The notes under the pieces are model-generated. The model was not told the DNA's origin. It was given only the letters and a program-made list of their open reading frames with translations, and did not search any database. From positions 19,757 through 83,756 of IMG/VR virus record IMGVR_UViG_3300021197_001243: a DNA stretch of 64,000 nt. One strand, written 5' to 3'. Shown here piece by piece: positions 49,351 through 57,799 of this stretch; the first letter of the stretch is position 1, and every line of letters starts with the position of its first letter. Origin of the DNA: a virus. A program made the position numbers and the translations under genes.

Positions 49351-51563
49351 TATTTTTTATCTTTTTTATTTGCTGCTTTACGAGAGATATCTTCTTTAGC
49401 CCTATTAGATCTTTCTTTTTCACTTAACTCTCTTTCTTTTATAGCGTTAGCTTTATCTTGATAGCTATTATCTACGGGAGGTGGAGGCATTTCTTCTTTA
49501 TTTGCAATCTCCGCAACTTCAATTTTTGTATCTCTGTCAAGCTGCATATTCATATTGTGATCTTTTCTCTCTTGCTCTTTAAGTGCAACTTCTGCTTGAC
49601 GTAATTCTTGTTCAGCCTGACTTTGAGCCGCTTCAAGTTCTTGCATTTCTGCTTCAGCTTCTTTGATCTTATCTTTCATCATAATGAAGCTTTCAGAATC
49701 AACTATGTCTGCCACTGTACTTGCAGCTATACCGTTTTGTAGCATACCCATACCTAACTCTTTCATTAGATTAAGTTTTTCAAGCTCTTTAGTAGCATCT
49801 GATACAAAAATTCCTAAGTCCGCCTCTAAGTAAGGTAAAGGGTCTATACTTAAAAACTCTACAGCTCCGTCAGGCATTACATACTGTGCTTTTTTACCAG
49901 TTATCCATGCTTCTTTAGAGTAATCTAATAAAGCTTGTAAATCTCTTTGTTCCACTCCAGCAAATTTCCTGTAAAGATCCTCAGTGGTATGTGCACTCTG
50001 TACGATAGCCTGCTGACTTGTAGCTTTACCATCATATTCAGACATCCCACCCATTCTTTGACGGTTAACACCTGAAACTCTCTCCCATTCTACTTGAATA
50101 GAATTAAGTAGTTCAACATAAGTACCCATTGTCTTCATAGAAAGGTCAAGCACAGACTGATGTTGTGGACTCAGTTTTACTCCTTCTTTGTTGTAGTCTA
50201 TCCAGGCAATACCTGTACCTTCTACGTAGTACATGAATTTATCCATGTCCCATTTCTTAGGGATAAGGTTAATATCAAGTTGGGCAATAATATCTTTAGA
50301 TCTAGCTATAGCTAATTCAAGTCGATACTTATAAGTATTATAATTCAATTGGTAAGGTACCCCTAACATAACTAGAGATACATTCCTTGAATTTATATCT
50401 GAGTATTTTCTACCGTTTATAGGTAGTTTATTTTTTGAAGGGTTATCTATCGACATTCTTTGGTTGTCGAAAGGTCTCATATTAATATAAAGATCATCCC
50501 CAATACATATTCCTTGATAAACAAGGTTATGCCACTCCCATTCTATTTTAGCACCAAATTCTTTCAGTTCTGGTGGGATTCTAAATCCGTCTTCCACTTC
50601 CATTGTCTCCATACCTCCTGTTTCAGGATCGAAGAAGGTCATAAACCCTGTTCTTTGCATGGATTGCCAGTAAAGTATCCTTACCCGTACAAGTCGGTCT
50701 CTTAACTCTTCTTGTCTATTGACATAATTAGAGTCATAGAAAAACCCTGCATCACCTGCACTCTGAAACACCTGATCAATTTGTTCAGGGGTAAGGTCTC
50801 TCCCCCATTTTTCTACTACAGAAGATGGATGCATGTATTTGGTTACCATTGCCCAATCACCATCCTCTACATAGTCTAAATCCGGATCTAGATCATAGTC
50901 TACATCTAAGGGGTTAAGAATATCATAAAATACTTCGTCATTTCTTACACCTCGCTCCGTGTAGCATTCTCCTGCTACTAAAAAGTGAAACCAGGCTTTT
51001 TGAATTTTTTCATGTACCTGACAATGTTGGAGAATGTAATTCATTCCCTTTTGTCCTAAGATAGCTCTTGTGTCAGTGTAACTCCTGTCGAACATTTTTG
51101 CTAGTTCTTCAGGTAGTTGAGGCTGTTCTTGAGTTGGAACTCCTGTTTCCATACCCATAACATTTAATTCATTTACAAAAGCTTGTTTCATAGATTCTAA
51201 AACAACTGCTTTCTTCTCCTCTTCCATACGGGAAACGGAGTCCGAATTCTGCACGGTCACTGTATAGCTGAACGGACGCTTTGCCTTTTCCCCGAGAAGT
51301 AGGTCAATAATCGGTTTAATAAGGGGATAGTTGCGCATTTTTGAAGGGAAGTTCTTACGGGCTTTGCCGTAAGGCTGCACAACATACTGATAGTCGTCAT
51401 CGTGTATAACACCATTGTAGTAATCGTACAGCTTTCGGAGCTCCTCTTTCCTGTAAGTTCTTCCGTCTTCGGCAATAGAAAAATAGGACTCCATCGTATC
51501 GATGGCCCATTGTTTAGTTTTTCTTGCCTGTGGTATTCTTTGATTTGGTATCTCGCTATACAT
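49350..51563 (-). CDS. Portal protein
   Basis: 737 residues. Helical start, then KMRNYPLIKPIIDLLLGEKA, a hallmark of crAss-like portals; a central region with LDVDYDLDPDLDYVEDGDW and MKTMGTYVELLNSIQVEWER; and a long C-terminal helix rich in Glu, Lys and Gln (about 640-737), probably the barrel or crown. The dodecamer forms the DNA gate and docks the terminase and ring proteins. It lies 75 bases after TerL. That gap contains AATGCCTT/AAGGTATT, a weak hairpin. Confidence 0.85.
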   Translation of the reverse strand: MYSEIPNQRIPQARKTKQWAIDTMESYFSIAEDGRTYRKEELRKLYDYYNGVIHDDDYQYVVQPYGKARKNFPSKMRNYPLIKPIIDLLLGEKAKRPFSYTVTVQNSDSVSRMEEEKKAVVLESMKQAFVNELNVMGMETGVPTQEQPQLPEELAKMFDRSYTDTRAILGQKGMNYILQHCQVHEKIQKAWFHFLVAGECYTERGVRNDEVFYDILNPLDVDYDLDPDLDYVEDGDWAMVTKYMHPSSVVEKWGRDLTPEQIDQVFQSAGDAGFFYDSNYVNRQEELRDRLVRVRILYWQSMQRTGFMTFFDPETGGMETMEVEDGFRIPPELKEFGAKIEWEWHNLVYQGICIGDDLYINMRPFDNQRMSIDNPSKNKLPINGRKYSDINSRNVSLVMLGVPYQLNYNTYKYRLELAIARSKDIIAQLDINLIPKKWDMDKFMYYVEGTGIAWIDYNKEGVKLSPQHQSVLDLSMKTMGTYVELLNSIQVEWERVSGVNRQRMGGMSEYDGKATSQQAIVQSAHTTEDLYRKFAGVEQRDLQALLDYSKEAWITGKKAQYVMPDGAVEFLSIDPLPYLEADLGIFVSDATKELEKLNLMKELGMGMLQNGIAASTVADIVDSESFIMMKDKIKEAEAEMQELEAAQSQAEQELRQAEVALKEQERKDHNMNMQLDRDTKIEVAEIANKEEMPPPPVDNSYQDKANAIKERELSEKERSNRAKEDISRKAANKKDKK

Positions 51564-51638
51564 TCTTACAAAGTTACTTTATACTTATGATGACTCTTAG
51601 TACCTACAGATTTTTAAAATACCTTTTATAATAAGGCA

Positions 51639-53615
51639 TTATTTATACTGTTGGTCAAACCAGTCGTCAACAGATCTGTCCCCTAATACTTCAGAAACTT
51701 CTGCGTTATAAAGTTCTTGGGTATGATACATACCTATCATAAGCGCCATAACTCGGTCAAAGTTGCCTTTATGATTGAACTTTATTAGTTCCTGCAATAG
51801 CGCAAGATCGTAAATTTTATGGACATTATAAAGTTGTTTCCCATCTACATCTTTTCCTCGAGGTGTTTGTAGCCAATCTCGTATGTAAAGTTCCCCTTGT
51901 TTTTTACGAGCCTCAGTCATATGCATACCATAGTTTCTCTTTACTGTCCGGGATTGAAGTTCTTTTTTATTAAGCATTTCAAACTCCTCTTGTAAAAAGT
52001 GCAGCTTCCTAAATCTTTTAGCAAAACTTATAACATCACCACGGTCATTTTCAAAACCTATCTTCGCGTTATAATACTGTGATAAGAGAAACATAATATT
52101 GTTAAATTCATCCTGGGACTTAGGTCTCCCAACGTAAGACGCTACGATCATATCATCAGGCTTTGAAACATTATTAACCCTCTTTATAACATAGGCCGCA
52201 CCTAATGATCTAGAGTCACTAGATTGATTTTGTCCATAAGGGTCATGACATAAGAAGTAGAGGAGGTTAGGGGCTTTACCTTCTACTTTATGGGGTGTTT
52301 CATATACTACTACAGCTCCGTTTATATCGTCTCCTTTCCTATGTGGGTATTTAGTTATCTGCTTTCTATCTCCGTTAGGTTTAAATATAACTTCCCCTTT
52401 AGCGCTAGTAGTAAGATCTCCAGCTGTACCTAAAGCATGTAAAGCCTTCGCCCTAACTCTATTGTATTGTTCCTGGATAAGTGCAAGATCAAATAAATTA
52501 GATGAGACTTGTAGAGTTGCTTCTGCAGGTGAGAAAGGATGCTCTGCTAAATACTGATCATAAGCACTTGCGTCGTTCCCACCTCTTTTCTTCTCTCTTT
52601 CTCCTGCCTCAAATTCTTTAGCTTCTGCTATAAGTGAGTTTCCTTCATCATCTATAAAGCCATCTAAGATCTCATAGATAGGTACAAAGTACCCGCACCG
52701 GGTCCCTGACATTCCTTCATCCCATACATTTTCAAATGCCATGCAGTCATAAGTATCAGGATGATAGAATAATTCTTCAAGGGCTTCAAAGCCATCCCCC
52801 TCTGTACCACCTGTACCGAAGGCTATCATTGTACCTAGGGTTTTGTTACCCTGTCTCATAGTTGGCATAGCCATACCCCACGCTTCTAAAAGACCAGGGA
52901 AAGCACCGGCCTCTTCAAAGAATATAAGTTCGCCTGCTTTACCCCTTACTTTATCAGGGTCATCTTTTAGTGATACTCCTGCTATAGAGGCTTGCATACC
53001 TGCATCTACAAACTGCCCACTAACTTTCTTTTTATACCCTGAAGTTTTAGCCATTGCTGTATCTAGTAGTCTAGGCTGTGTCCAGGCTGTATTAGAGTCA
53101 ATAAAGTTTACAATCTCCCATGCTTTTGTAAGGATTGCATCTACCCCGGTCAAGTACTCCTTCATACCTGCAAACACAAAGTTCTTAGAGTTCTTTATAA
53201 GGAAATAGTTTCTTGCAAGCATAGAAGCTGCTTTATAAGAGTATCCTTTACGACGTGCTTTAAGAACCACCATATGCTTGTCCTCATCCCTACATTTTTC
53301 TAAGTGAGAGAAGTATTTGTGGTCATTATCATAGAACCTAGGCCAGTACTGCTTTCTCATAGGTCTAGTGGATCCATCAGGAAGTATTTCATCTTTTACC
53401 ACCTTGATTCTACAGTAGTTAAGATAGAAATAGTGGAAACCTGAAACTGTTATATCTCCTTCAGGTGTGGTATATCCGTATAGGCATCTTTTCTTTTCTT
53501 CATCCCAGAAGTCGTAATAAGCTTTAGTTCCTTTTGGTGCGGGAGTATAAAAACCGTGCTCATCAAAGTAATTAGCCGCAGGAGAAAGTCTATGTGTATC
53601 CTTAAATTTATTCAC
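51639..53615 (-). CDS. Terminase large subunit
   Basis: 658 residues. The ATPase part has a phosphate-binding loop KARRKGYSYKAA (about 119-130), unusual in lacking the standard GxGKS, and a Walker B strand GELIFFEEAG (about 226-235). The RNase H-fold nuclease part has CHDPYGQNQSSDSRSL (about 455) and FENDRGDVISFAKRF (about 528). It cuts concatemeric DNA and drives it through the portal. It overlaps the upstream 172-residue gene by 8 bases. Confidence 0.85.
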   Translation of the reverse strand: MNKFKDTHRLSPAANYFDEHGFYTPAPKGTKAYYDFWDEEKKRCLYGYTTPEGDITVSGFHYFYLNYCRIKVVKDEILPDGSTRPMRKQYWPRFYDNDHKYFSHLEKCRDEDKHMVVLKARRKGYSYKAASMLARNYFLIKNSKNFVFAGMKEYLTGVDAILTKAWEIVNFIDSNTAWTQPRLLDTAMAKTSGYKKKVSGQFVDAGMQASIAGVSLKDDPDKVRGKAGELIFFEEAGAFPGLLEAWGMAMPTMRQGNKTLGTMIAFGTGGTEGDGFEALEELFYHPDTYDCMAFENVWDEGMSGTRCGYFVPIYEILDGFIDDEGNSLIAEAKEFEAGEREKKRGGNDASAYDQYLAEHPFSPAEATLQVSSNLFDLALIQEQYNRVRAKALHALGTAGDLTTSAKGEVIFKPNGDRKQITKYPHRKGDDINGAVVVYETPHKVEGKAPNLLYFLCHDPYGQNQSSDSRSLGAAYVIKRVNNVSKPDDMIVASYVGRPKSQDEFNNIMFLLSQYYNAKIGFENDRGDVISFAKRFRKLHFLQEEFEMLNKKELQSRTVKRNYGMHMTEARKKQGELYIRDWLQTPRGKDVDGKQLYNVHKIYDLALLQELIKFNHKGNFDRVMALMIGMYHTQELYNAEVSEVLGDRSVDDWFDQQYK

Positions 53616-54126
53616 TGTACTTATCTACTTGTACTCCTCCCCAGGTATCACTAAGTTCACTTTCTTTTCTAACTGCATCTTCAAGTTCTTTAAGGCCGTT
53701 AGTAGTTTTCCCCATAGTCTCTAATATTCTTACATGTTTTACAGGGTCGTAGTCTTCATCTGTAATATCAATACTATCTAACCAATCTGCTAAGTATGAT
53801 ACAGACTTCCTTGACTTTTTTAGTAAAATCATAATAGAAGAGTCATGTCTATTATACTCCTCCATACCAGCTTTGGTATACTTATCCACTTTAAAAGTTT
53901 TGTTGAATACTGCTGCTTGTACCTCTTTATGTTTTTGAACATCATCGTATGCATTGTAAATTGAATGCAAATCACACATGAAATAGATATAAGAAAGTCT
54001 TTTTATAGCTTCTTCTGAGCTGAAATTGTCTACAATATCTTTAAAAGCTTTTACCGTAAGGCAGTATGGGGTTGGCTCAATCTTTAGATTGTCCGTTGTT
54101 TTTAATAGACTTTCTCTTAGCATCAT
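53608..54126 (-). CDS. Hypothetical protein upstream of TerL (possible small terminase)
   Basis: 172 residues, mainly helical and charged (FKDIVDNFSSEEAIKRLSYI, SSIMILLKKSRKSVSYLADW). It overlaps the TerL start by 8 bases and the HU-like gene by 50 bases. Small terminase subunits often lie here, and the size fits, but no helix-turn-helix is obvious. The annotation is positional only. Confidence 0.4.
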   Translation of the reverse strand: MMLRESLLKTTDNLKIEPTPYCLTVKAFKDIVDNFSSEEAIKRLSYIYFMCDLHSIYNAYDDVQKHKEVQAAVFNKTFKVDKYTKAGMEEYNRHDSSIMILLKKSRKSVSYLADWLDSIDITDEDYDPVKHVRILETMGKTTNGLKELEDAVRKESELSDTWGGVQVDKYSE

Positions 54127-54322
54127 TTAAATATTTTAGTCGTCCAGGTTTAACTTTGAACACCCCAAATGATGGACAACGTATAGCCTCGAACTTACCC
54201 TCAGACATTGTTTTGGCTGCGAGTTTAAATTGAGAATTTACTATTTTCTCTACCTCTTTAAGTGGGAGATTGTACTTAGTCGCTAGGATCTGTATCAGTT
54301 CCTTCTTTCCCTTTGCTGCCAT
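54077..54322 (-). CDS. HU/IHF-like DNA-binding protein
   Basis: 81 residues. KKELIQILATKYNLPLKEVE, KIVNSQFKLAAKTM and the strand-turn IRCPSFGVFKVKPGR follow the HU/IHF fold: two N-terminal helices, then the beginning of the beta arm with the conserved FGxFxVK. The C-terminus is shortened and basic. IHF-like subunits are recurrent in crAss-like phages. It may bend DNA for packaging or regulation. The ATG at 54322 lies inside the upstream gene (47-base overlap); no better internal start is seen. Confidence 0.6.
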   Translation of the reverse strand: MAAKGKKELIQILATKYNLPLKEVEKIVNSQFKLAAKTMSEGKFEAIRCPSFGVFKVKPGRLKYLNDAKRKSIKNNGQSKD

Positions 54323-54557
54323 TCGTTGCTAACCATTTAGGTGGATTATCTGCACACTGTGAAGTTCTCCAACGTGCTTTTACAGGCATATGGCACCCAC
54401 ATAACCCGCAAGATCTAGAAGGGGTAAAATGCTCACAATCCACACAAGTCTTCATTCTTGTAGTGTACTCTGTAACAGTTACATGTTTAAACCCATCATT
54501 ACCGTGTTTCTTAAGAGCTTCTGCAAACTCCCATATCATTTTTGCAAATCCTTTCAT
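54276..54557 (-). CDS. Small Cys-rich zinc-binding-like protein
   Basis: 93 residues. CVDCEHF, RSCGLCGCHM and a later TSQCADNPPKW give a five- to six-Cys array that probably binds zinc. The W-rich, Pro-ending core resembles small phage proteins often found near terminase genes. The start shares a base with the stop of the 47-residue gene upstream (TAATG). Confidence 0.55.
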   Translation of the reverse strand: MKGFAKMIWEFAEALKKHGNDGFKHVTVTEYTTRMKTCVDCEHFTPSRSCGLCGCHMPVKARWRTSQCADNPPKWLATNGSKGKEGTDTDPSD

Positions 54558-54700
54558 TACCAGTTTAACATAGTTTGAATAAATATACTTAGAGGGACAC
54601 CTTTAGAGCTGTAGTTTATAGTTATAACTTTGAAGTCGTTTGTGTACACTTCTGCTACCAGGCTATCACCCGGAGTTCCTATGTAAAGAGATCTCCACAT
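54557..54700 (-). CDS. Short hypothetical protein (47 residues)
   Basis: An ATG at 54700 opens MWRSLYIGTPGDSLVAEVYT and runs to a TAA at 54557-54559 that overlaps the next start (TAATG). It fills an otherwise empty 108-base gap and begins inside the end of the winged-helix gene. The overlap at both ends, as used elsewhere in this operon, is the main evidence for translation. Composition suggests a small beta protein. No family recognised. Confidence 0.5.
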   Translation of the reverse strand: MWRSLYIGTPGDSLVAEVYTNDFKVITINYSSKGVPLSIFIQTMLNW

Positions 54701-54998
54701 TGTCTAGTTCTTTAAAAAGTTTAGAGTATTCATAAACATTATCCTTAATAACTACAGCTTTTTTGTCTTTAAGCCTTTTTATATAAGTACTTATAACTCC
54801 TAGGGTTATCCCTGCAACCTCTGCAGTTTTAACTCTATGATCTTTACTGCAAAATTCTTTATGCTCAGTATCTATAAGTTTAGCAAGGATTGAGATTTCT
54901 TTATCCGTCAAATTGTAGATACCGTTCCAAAGTTTAATACTCTGGAAGGTATCCGCAATAGGTATCTTTAATTTTATTTTTTTGCTATCAGTCGACAT
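54666..54998 (-). CDS. Winged-helix DNA-binding protein
   Basis: 110 residues. LTDKEISILAKLID, a spacer, then KTAEVAGITLGVISTYIKRLKDK and the wing-like AVVIKDNVYEYS form a MarR/phage-regulator type winged helix. It may regulate late transcription or act in packaging as a small-terminase-like DNA binder; the first is more likely from the fold. The start lies 25 bases inside the upstream gene. Confidence 0.55.
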   Translation of the reverse strand: MSTDSKKIKLKIPIADTFQSIKLWNGIYNLTDKEISILAKLIDTEHKEFCSKDHRVKTAEVAGITLGVISTYIKRLKDKKAVVIKDNVYEYSKLFKELDNVEISLHRNSG

Positions 54999-55213
54999 CC
55001 TTCGGGTGTTATTTCCAGTTTAGAAAATCCTTGTGGTATCCTATTATAACTATCAGCTATCAACTTCATATCCGTTGTTTTAGCCATGTGATTTAATAAG
55101 TTTGAAACTTCTCGATCAAGATCTTTAGCAATCCGTTTAGCTTTTTCACCTATTTCCGAATTACTCTTTAAAGTTTCAAAATCCTCTAAGGATATTGTAA
55201 CTGTTCCTTTCAT
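54974..55213 (-). CDS. Small hypothetical protein
   Basis: 79 residues, charged and helical (EDFETLKSNSEIGEKAKRIA). It is linked to the GroES-like gene by TAATG and overlaps the winged-helix gene by 25 bases. No motif recognised; the coupling argues it is translated. Confidence 0.4.
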   Translation of the reverse strand: MKGTVTISLEDFETLKSNSEIGEKAKRIAKDLDREVSNLLNHMAKTTDMKLIADSYNRIPQGFSKLEITPEGCRLIAKK

Positions 55214-55506
55214 TACTCTACCATCATTACCTGATTCTCTTGGATCATCAAGTATGCTTTTTCATCTGTATCGTGAACAACAGCAAAAGGAATACGTGGG
55301 TCTACAATGACCATACTCTCTTTTACAATACTCTTATCTAGTACTCTTTCTCCAACGGAGTGTACTTCAAGAATATTAGTTTTTATTTCATCCATCTGGT
55401 CTTCCTCCATAGCAGCTTTCGCTTCTTTTGATAGATGGATAACAGGTTTGTCTTTCTTTGGTGTTCTTGGATCTAGTAAGGCGATCCATGTTCCTGTAGC
55501 TTTCAT
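55213..55506 (-). CDS. GroES-like co-chaperonin candidate
   Basis: 97 residues. The layout follows GroES/T4 gp31: a first strand GTWIALLDPRTPKKDKPVIHL, a variable mobile-loop-sized segment, then ILEVHSVGERVLDKSIVKES with VIVDPRIPFAVV, and the final strand AYLMIQENQVMMVE comparable to the GroES ending YLIMxExDILAxVE. It could help the host chaperonin fold the capsid protein, as gp31 does in T4. The motif evidence is suggestive, not firm. Confidence 0.45.
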   Translation of the reverse strand: MKATGTWIALLDPRTPKKDKPVIHLSKEAKAAMEEDQMDEIKTNILEVHSVGERVLDKSIVKESMVIVDPRIPFAVVHDTDEKAYLMIQENQVMMVE

Positions 55507-55547
55507 TATAAAATATGTTATTAGTTCAATTACAAATTTAGTAATAT

Positions 55548-56366
55548 TTATTTGTTATTGAGATTAGACTGTTTCTTTGTCCAGTCATCCTCTAGTTTAT
55601 TTTGCCATACTTTATTTGAAATAGTGAAATACCTCCTGCACTTCTTAGCCTTACATTGTAACTGATGTTTAGGGATACCGGAGGCGCTATAACGTGTCTT
55701 ACGAAGTATTGTTTCTTCAGATCCACACGACGGACATGAAAATCTACCGTATCCTGTATGCGCACCTGCATGTGTATTATGATTTACATAAGGTTGTAAC
55801 TTATGGAATACATCCTCCAGGAGAATTACATCCTTCTTACAATACTCCACCATTTTATCCATAGCATCTTTATCGTTATGTAGAGTAATTTGTACCCAGT
55901 CATCAAATCCCACTGGACTTTTACCTTCATCAAAGAATAGCTTACCTAGATAGTCTAGTCTGTTAGAGTTGAATCTAAAATGTGTACGGGCTTTTTTAAG
56001 GGTGTCAAAACTGTTAAGTTTAGGTGGGCAATCAATACCATGTATAAGACATCGTGTACGGATCCACTTTTCGTCGAACCTATCACCATTATGTGCTACA
56101 AGTTCATCTGCAGTTTTAGCTACCGTCATAAAATGCGAAAGGAGCGCTTTGTCGCACCCCTCTTTCCATTCTAAACTATGTACTGTGTCTTGTCCCTCCC
56201 ATTTATAACATATACAGATTATAGCCCTCTCTTTAATTATGTTATTGTGGGATATGTTCAGTTTATACCCAGCTCCCCAAAAGAACCCGATATTTGGAGA
56301 CGTCTCTATATCATAGAACAATCTCTTAAAGCCCTCTGGGGGCATCTCGAAGTTTAATAGTTTCAT
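55548..56366 (-). CDS. DEDD-family 3'-5' exonuclease with C-terminal zinc ribbon
   Basis: 272 residues with the start at 56366, chosen because it forms an ATGA overlap with the upstream gene; a longer frame to 56441 exists. RLFYDIETS (first D and E), AHNGDRFDEKW (second D motif) and EYCKKDVILLEDVF (Tyr and last Asp) give a DEDDy RNase H-fold active site, as in YprB-like or polymerase proofreading domains. A C-terminal CPSCG ... CKAKKC pair forms a zinc ribbon. There is no polymerase domain, so it is a stand-alone nuclease, possibly for DNA processing or RNA turnover. It lies in the late block between lysis and packaging genes. Confidence 0.7.
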   Translation of the reverse strand: MKLLNFEMPPEGFKRLFYDIETSPNIGFFWGAGYKLNISHNNIIKERAIICICYKWEGQDTVHSLEWKEGCDKALLSHFMTVAKTADELVAHNGDRFDEKWIRTRCLIHGIDCPPKLNSFDTLKKARTHFRFNSNRLDYLGKLFFDEGKSPVGFDDWVQITLHNDKDAMDKMVEYCKKDVILLEDVFHKLQPYVNHNTHAGAHTGYGRFSCPSCGSEETILRKTRYSASGIPKHQLQCKAKKCRRYFTISNKVWQNKLEDDWTKKQSNLNNK

Positions 56367-56572
56367 GTGTTTTGTGGCATTATCCTTTCCCTGTAGAATT
56401 TTATATCCAGGGTTTTTATTTTTGCCGCTATAACCCTCCACTTATCATCGGCTTCTTTTCTCTCTGCATCTGTACTTTCTGTTCCAAGATTGCATTGAAT
56501 AGCTGCATTTTTTTCTAATAGGATATCAATTTCTTTTCTGATATCTTCTTCAGTGTGATAGTAATATGTCAT
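56363..56572 (-). CDS. Small hypothetical protein between spanin-like and exonuclease genes
   Basis: 69 residues, helical, linked by ATGA to the genes on each side. It contains EEDIRKEIDILLEKNAAIQ and KWRVIAAKIKTLDIKF, suggesting a short helical hairpin. No family recognised. Confidence 0.5.
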   Translation of the reverse strand: MTYYYHTEEDIRKEIDILLEKNAAIQCNLGTESTDAERKEADDKWRVIAAKIKTLDIKFYRERIMPQNT

Positions 56573-57186
56573 CTAGTAATTAAGTCGCGTCCTACTCCTA
56601 CAGATATAAAATGTTCCCCATTATATCCGTAACCAGCACTAATATAAGTCTTTTTAATTGAACTATGTATACCTACTCCAAAGAGTGGCTTATAAGATTG
56701 CTTAAAATCGCTTTGTAATCCTATAATACCGTGTATTCCTAAAGCCCAATTCAAAGGGACCTTTTTAGGGGTGTATGTCACCATCAAGTTTTCGGATCTG
56801 TTCTGATAGTTCTGCCAGTTCAAAGAAATACTAGCATTCTCTTGATCTATAGTTGTATCGTATTTAGCTATCTCTGTAAGCCAGGCTTCTACAATTTTAA
56901 CCGTGTCTACTAGAAAAAATGTATCTAATCGGTTAACTATAAGCTCTGATGTAATTGTATCTCTAACTGTAACTACCTCTCTTGTTACAAATCGAACTGT
57001 ATCAGTCCTCCACCTATCTACATATTCTATAGTGGGGATAGGTTTCTCTATAATAGTAATTATAGGTTTACCACTTGTACTACTGCAACCTTTCCAAGCT
57101 ACTATCACTCCCAGGAGGAATGCTATCAGGTAAGGTAAGTACTCTTTCAGTAGGTTTTTCGTTATGCTGTTTAACATCCAAATCAT
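56569..57186 (-). CDS. Membrane-anchored lysis-region protein (spanin-like)
   Basis: 205 residues. A membrane segment at about 17-32 (LPYLIAFLLGVIVAW) ends in KGCSS, a possible lipid-attachment cysteine. It is followed by a periplasm-like extended region (YVDRWRTDTVRFVTREVVTV) and a beta-rich C-terminus (KTYISAGYGYNGEHFISVGV). The N-terminal 35 codons overlap the preceding 66-residue membrane gene in another frame, as Rz1 lies in Rz. Position after holin and amidase fits a spanin-like role in outer-membrane disruption. The beta C-terminus is atypical, so this is tentative. Confidence 0.45.
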   Translation of the reverse strand: MIWMLNSITKNLLKEYLPYLIAFLLGVIVAWKGCSSTSGKPIITIIEKPIPTIEYVDRWRTDTVRFVTREVVTVRDTITSELIVNRLDTFFLVDTVKIVEAWLTEIAKYDTTIDQENASISLNWQNYQNRSENLMVTYTPKKVPLNWALGIHGIIGLQSDFKQSYKPLFGVGIHSSIKKTYISAGYGYNGEHFISVGVGRDLITR

Positions 57187-57280
57187 TTTTAAGTGCTTCT
57201 ACTTTGACTCCTAATACTATTGTGAGTATTAAAAATACAAAGGTTAAAAGATAAAATAACTTTATTTCAAGATCTTTCAT
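57080..57280 (-). CDS. Small membrane protein of the lysis cluster (inner spanin-like)
   Basis: 66 residues. An N-terminal membrane segment (LFYLLTFVFLILTIVLGVKV) is followed by a short charged helix and a Pro/Ser-rich end. The start overlaps the amidase stop by ATGA. It overlaps the next gene by 107 bases in a different frame. Layout and context resemble an inner-membrane spanin subunit, but it is short. Confidence 0.5.
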   Translation of the reverse strand: MKDLEIKLFYLLTFVFLILTIVLGVKVEALKNDLDVKQHNEKPTERVLTLPDSIPPGSDSSLERLQ

Positions 57281-57687
57281 ATGTTATTGTATTCCGCTTT
57301 TGCATCAAACGATGGACATGCTTTAGAGCTTACGTCTCTGTGACCTATAATCTCAGCATTAGGATATCTATCTTTTAGATCCTCTAATAAACACTTAAGA
57401 GTTTCTCTCTGGCCTTCAGTTCTAGTGTCTTTAGGTTCTAGGCTTTCATCTACACCTCCTACGTAACATACCCCTACAGAGTTTTTATTAAATCCTTTTG
57501 CATGTGCCCCGGATCTTGACTCTGGTCTACCTTTTTCTATAGATCCACTTAAAGGTATAACCCAATGATAACCTATATCACTCCAGCCGTTATCTTCAAC
57601 GTGCCACTTCCTAATAGTGTCAACAGATACGTCCCTACCTTCAGGTGTAGCACTACAGTGCACTATAATCTTATTTATATTTCTCAT
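57277..57687 (-). CDS. N-acetylmuramoyl-L-alanine amidase (endolysin, Amidase_2 type)
   Basis: 136 residues, the size of T7 lysozyme. KIIVHCSATPEG supplies the first zinc His, GYHWVIPLSGSIEKGRP the central fold with RSGAHAKGFN, and IIGHRDVSSKACPSFD the last His and Cys ligands. It cleaves the bond between muramic acid and L-Ala in peptidoglycan to lyse the cell. No signal peptide is present, so it relies on the upstream holin. Confidence 0.9.
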   Translation of the reverse strand: MRNINKIIVHCSATPEGRDVSVDTIRKWHVEDNGWSDIGYHWVIPLSGSIEKGRPESRSGAHAKGFNKNSVGVCYVGGVDESLEPKDTRTEGQRETLKCLLEDLKDRYPNAEIIGHRDVSSKACPSFDAKAEYNNI

Positions 57688-57799
57688 TTTTATTTGTACT
57701 TCCCTTTTTAGAGCAGACCCTTGTCATTAAACATTTATTGTCGCATTCAGTGGGAGCTATTTTACACCATTTCTTAGGCTCTCTTTGACCAACCCTCAA
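57671..57799 (-). CDS. Possible Cys-rich 42-residue protein
   Basis: A frame starting at a TTG within the holin gene end and stopping at 57671 encodes RVGQREPKKWCKIAPTECDN ... CLMTRVCSKK. The spacing W-C-x6-C-x3-C-x5-C suggests a zinc or disulphide knot. It would fill the 86-base gap between holin and amidase. The TTG start and lack of other coupling make it uncertain. Confidence 0.3.
   Translation of the reverse strand: MRVGQREPKKWCKIAPTECDNKCLMTRVCSKKGSTNKNEKYK

Noticed and set aside
55548-56441. 297-residue version of the exonuclease
   Set aside because: The internal ATG at 56366 makes an ATGA overlap with the previous stop and starts just before the first catalytic strand.
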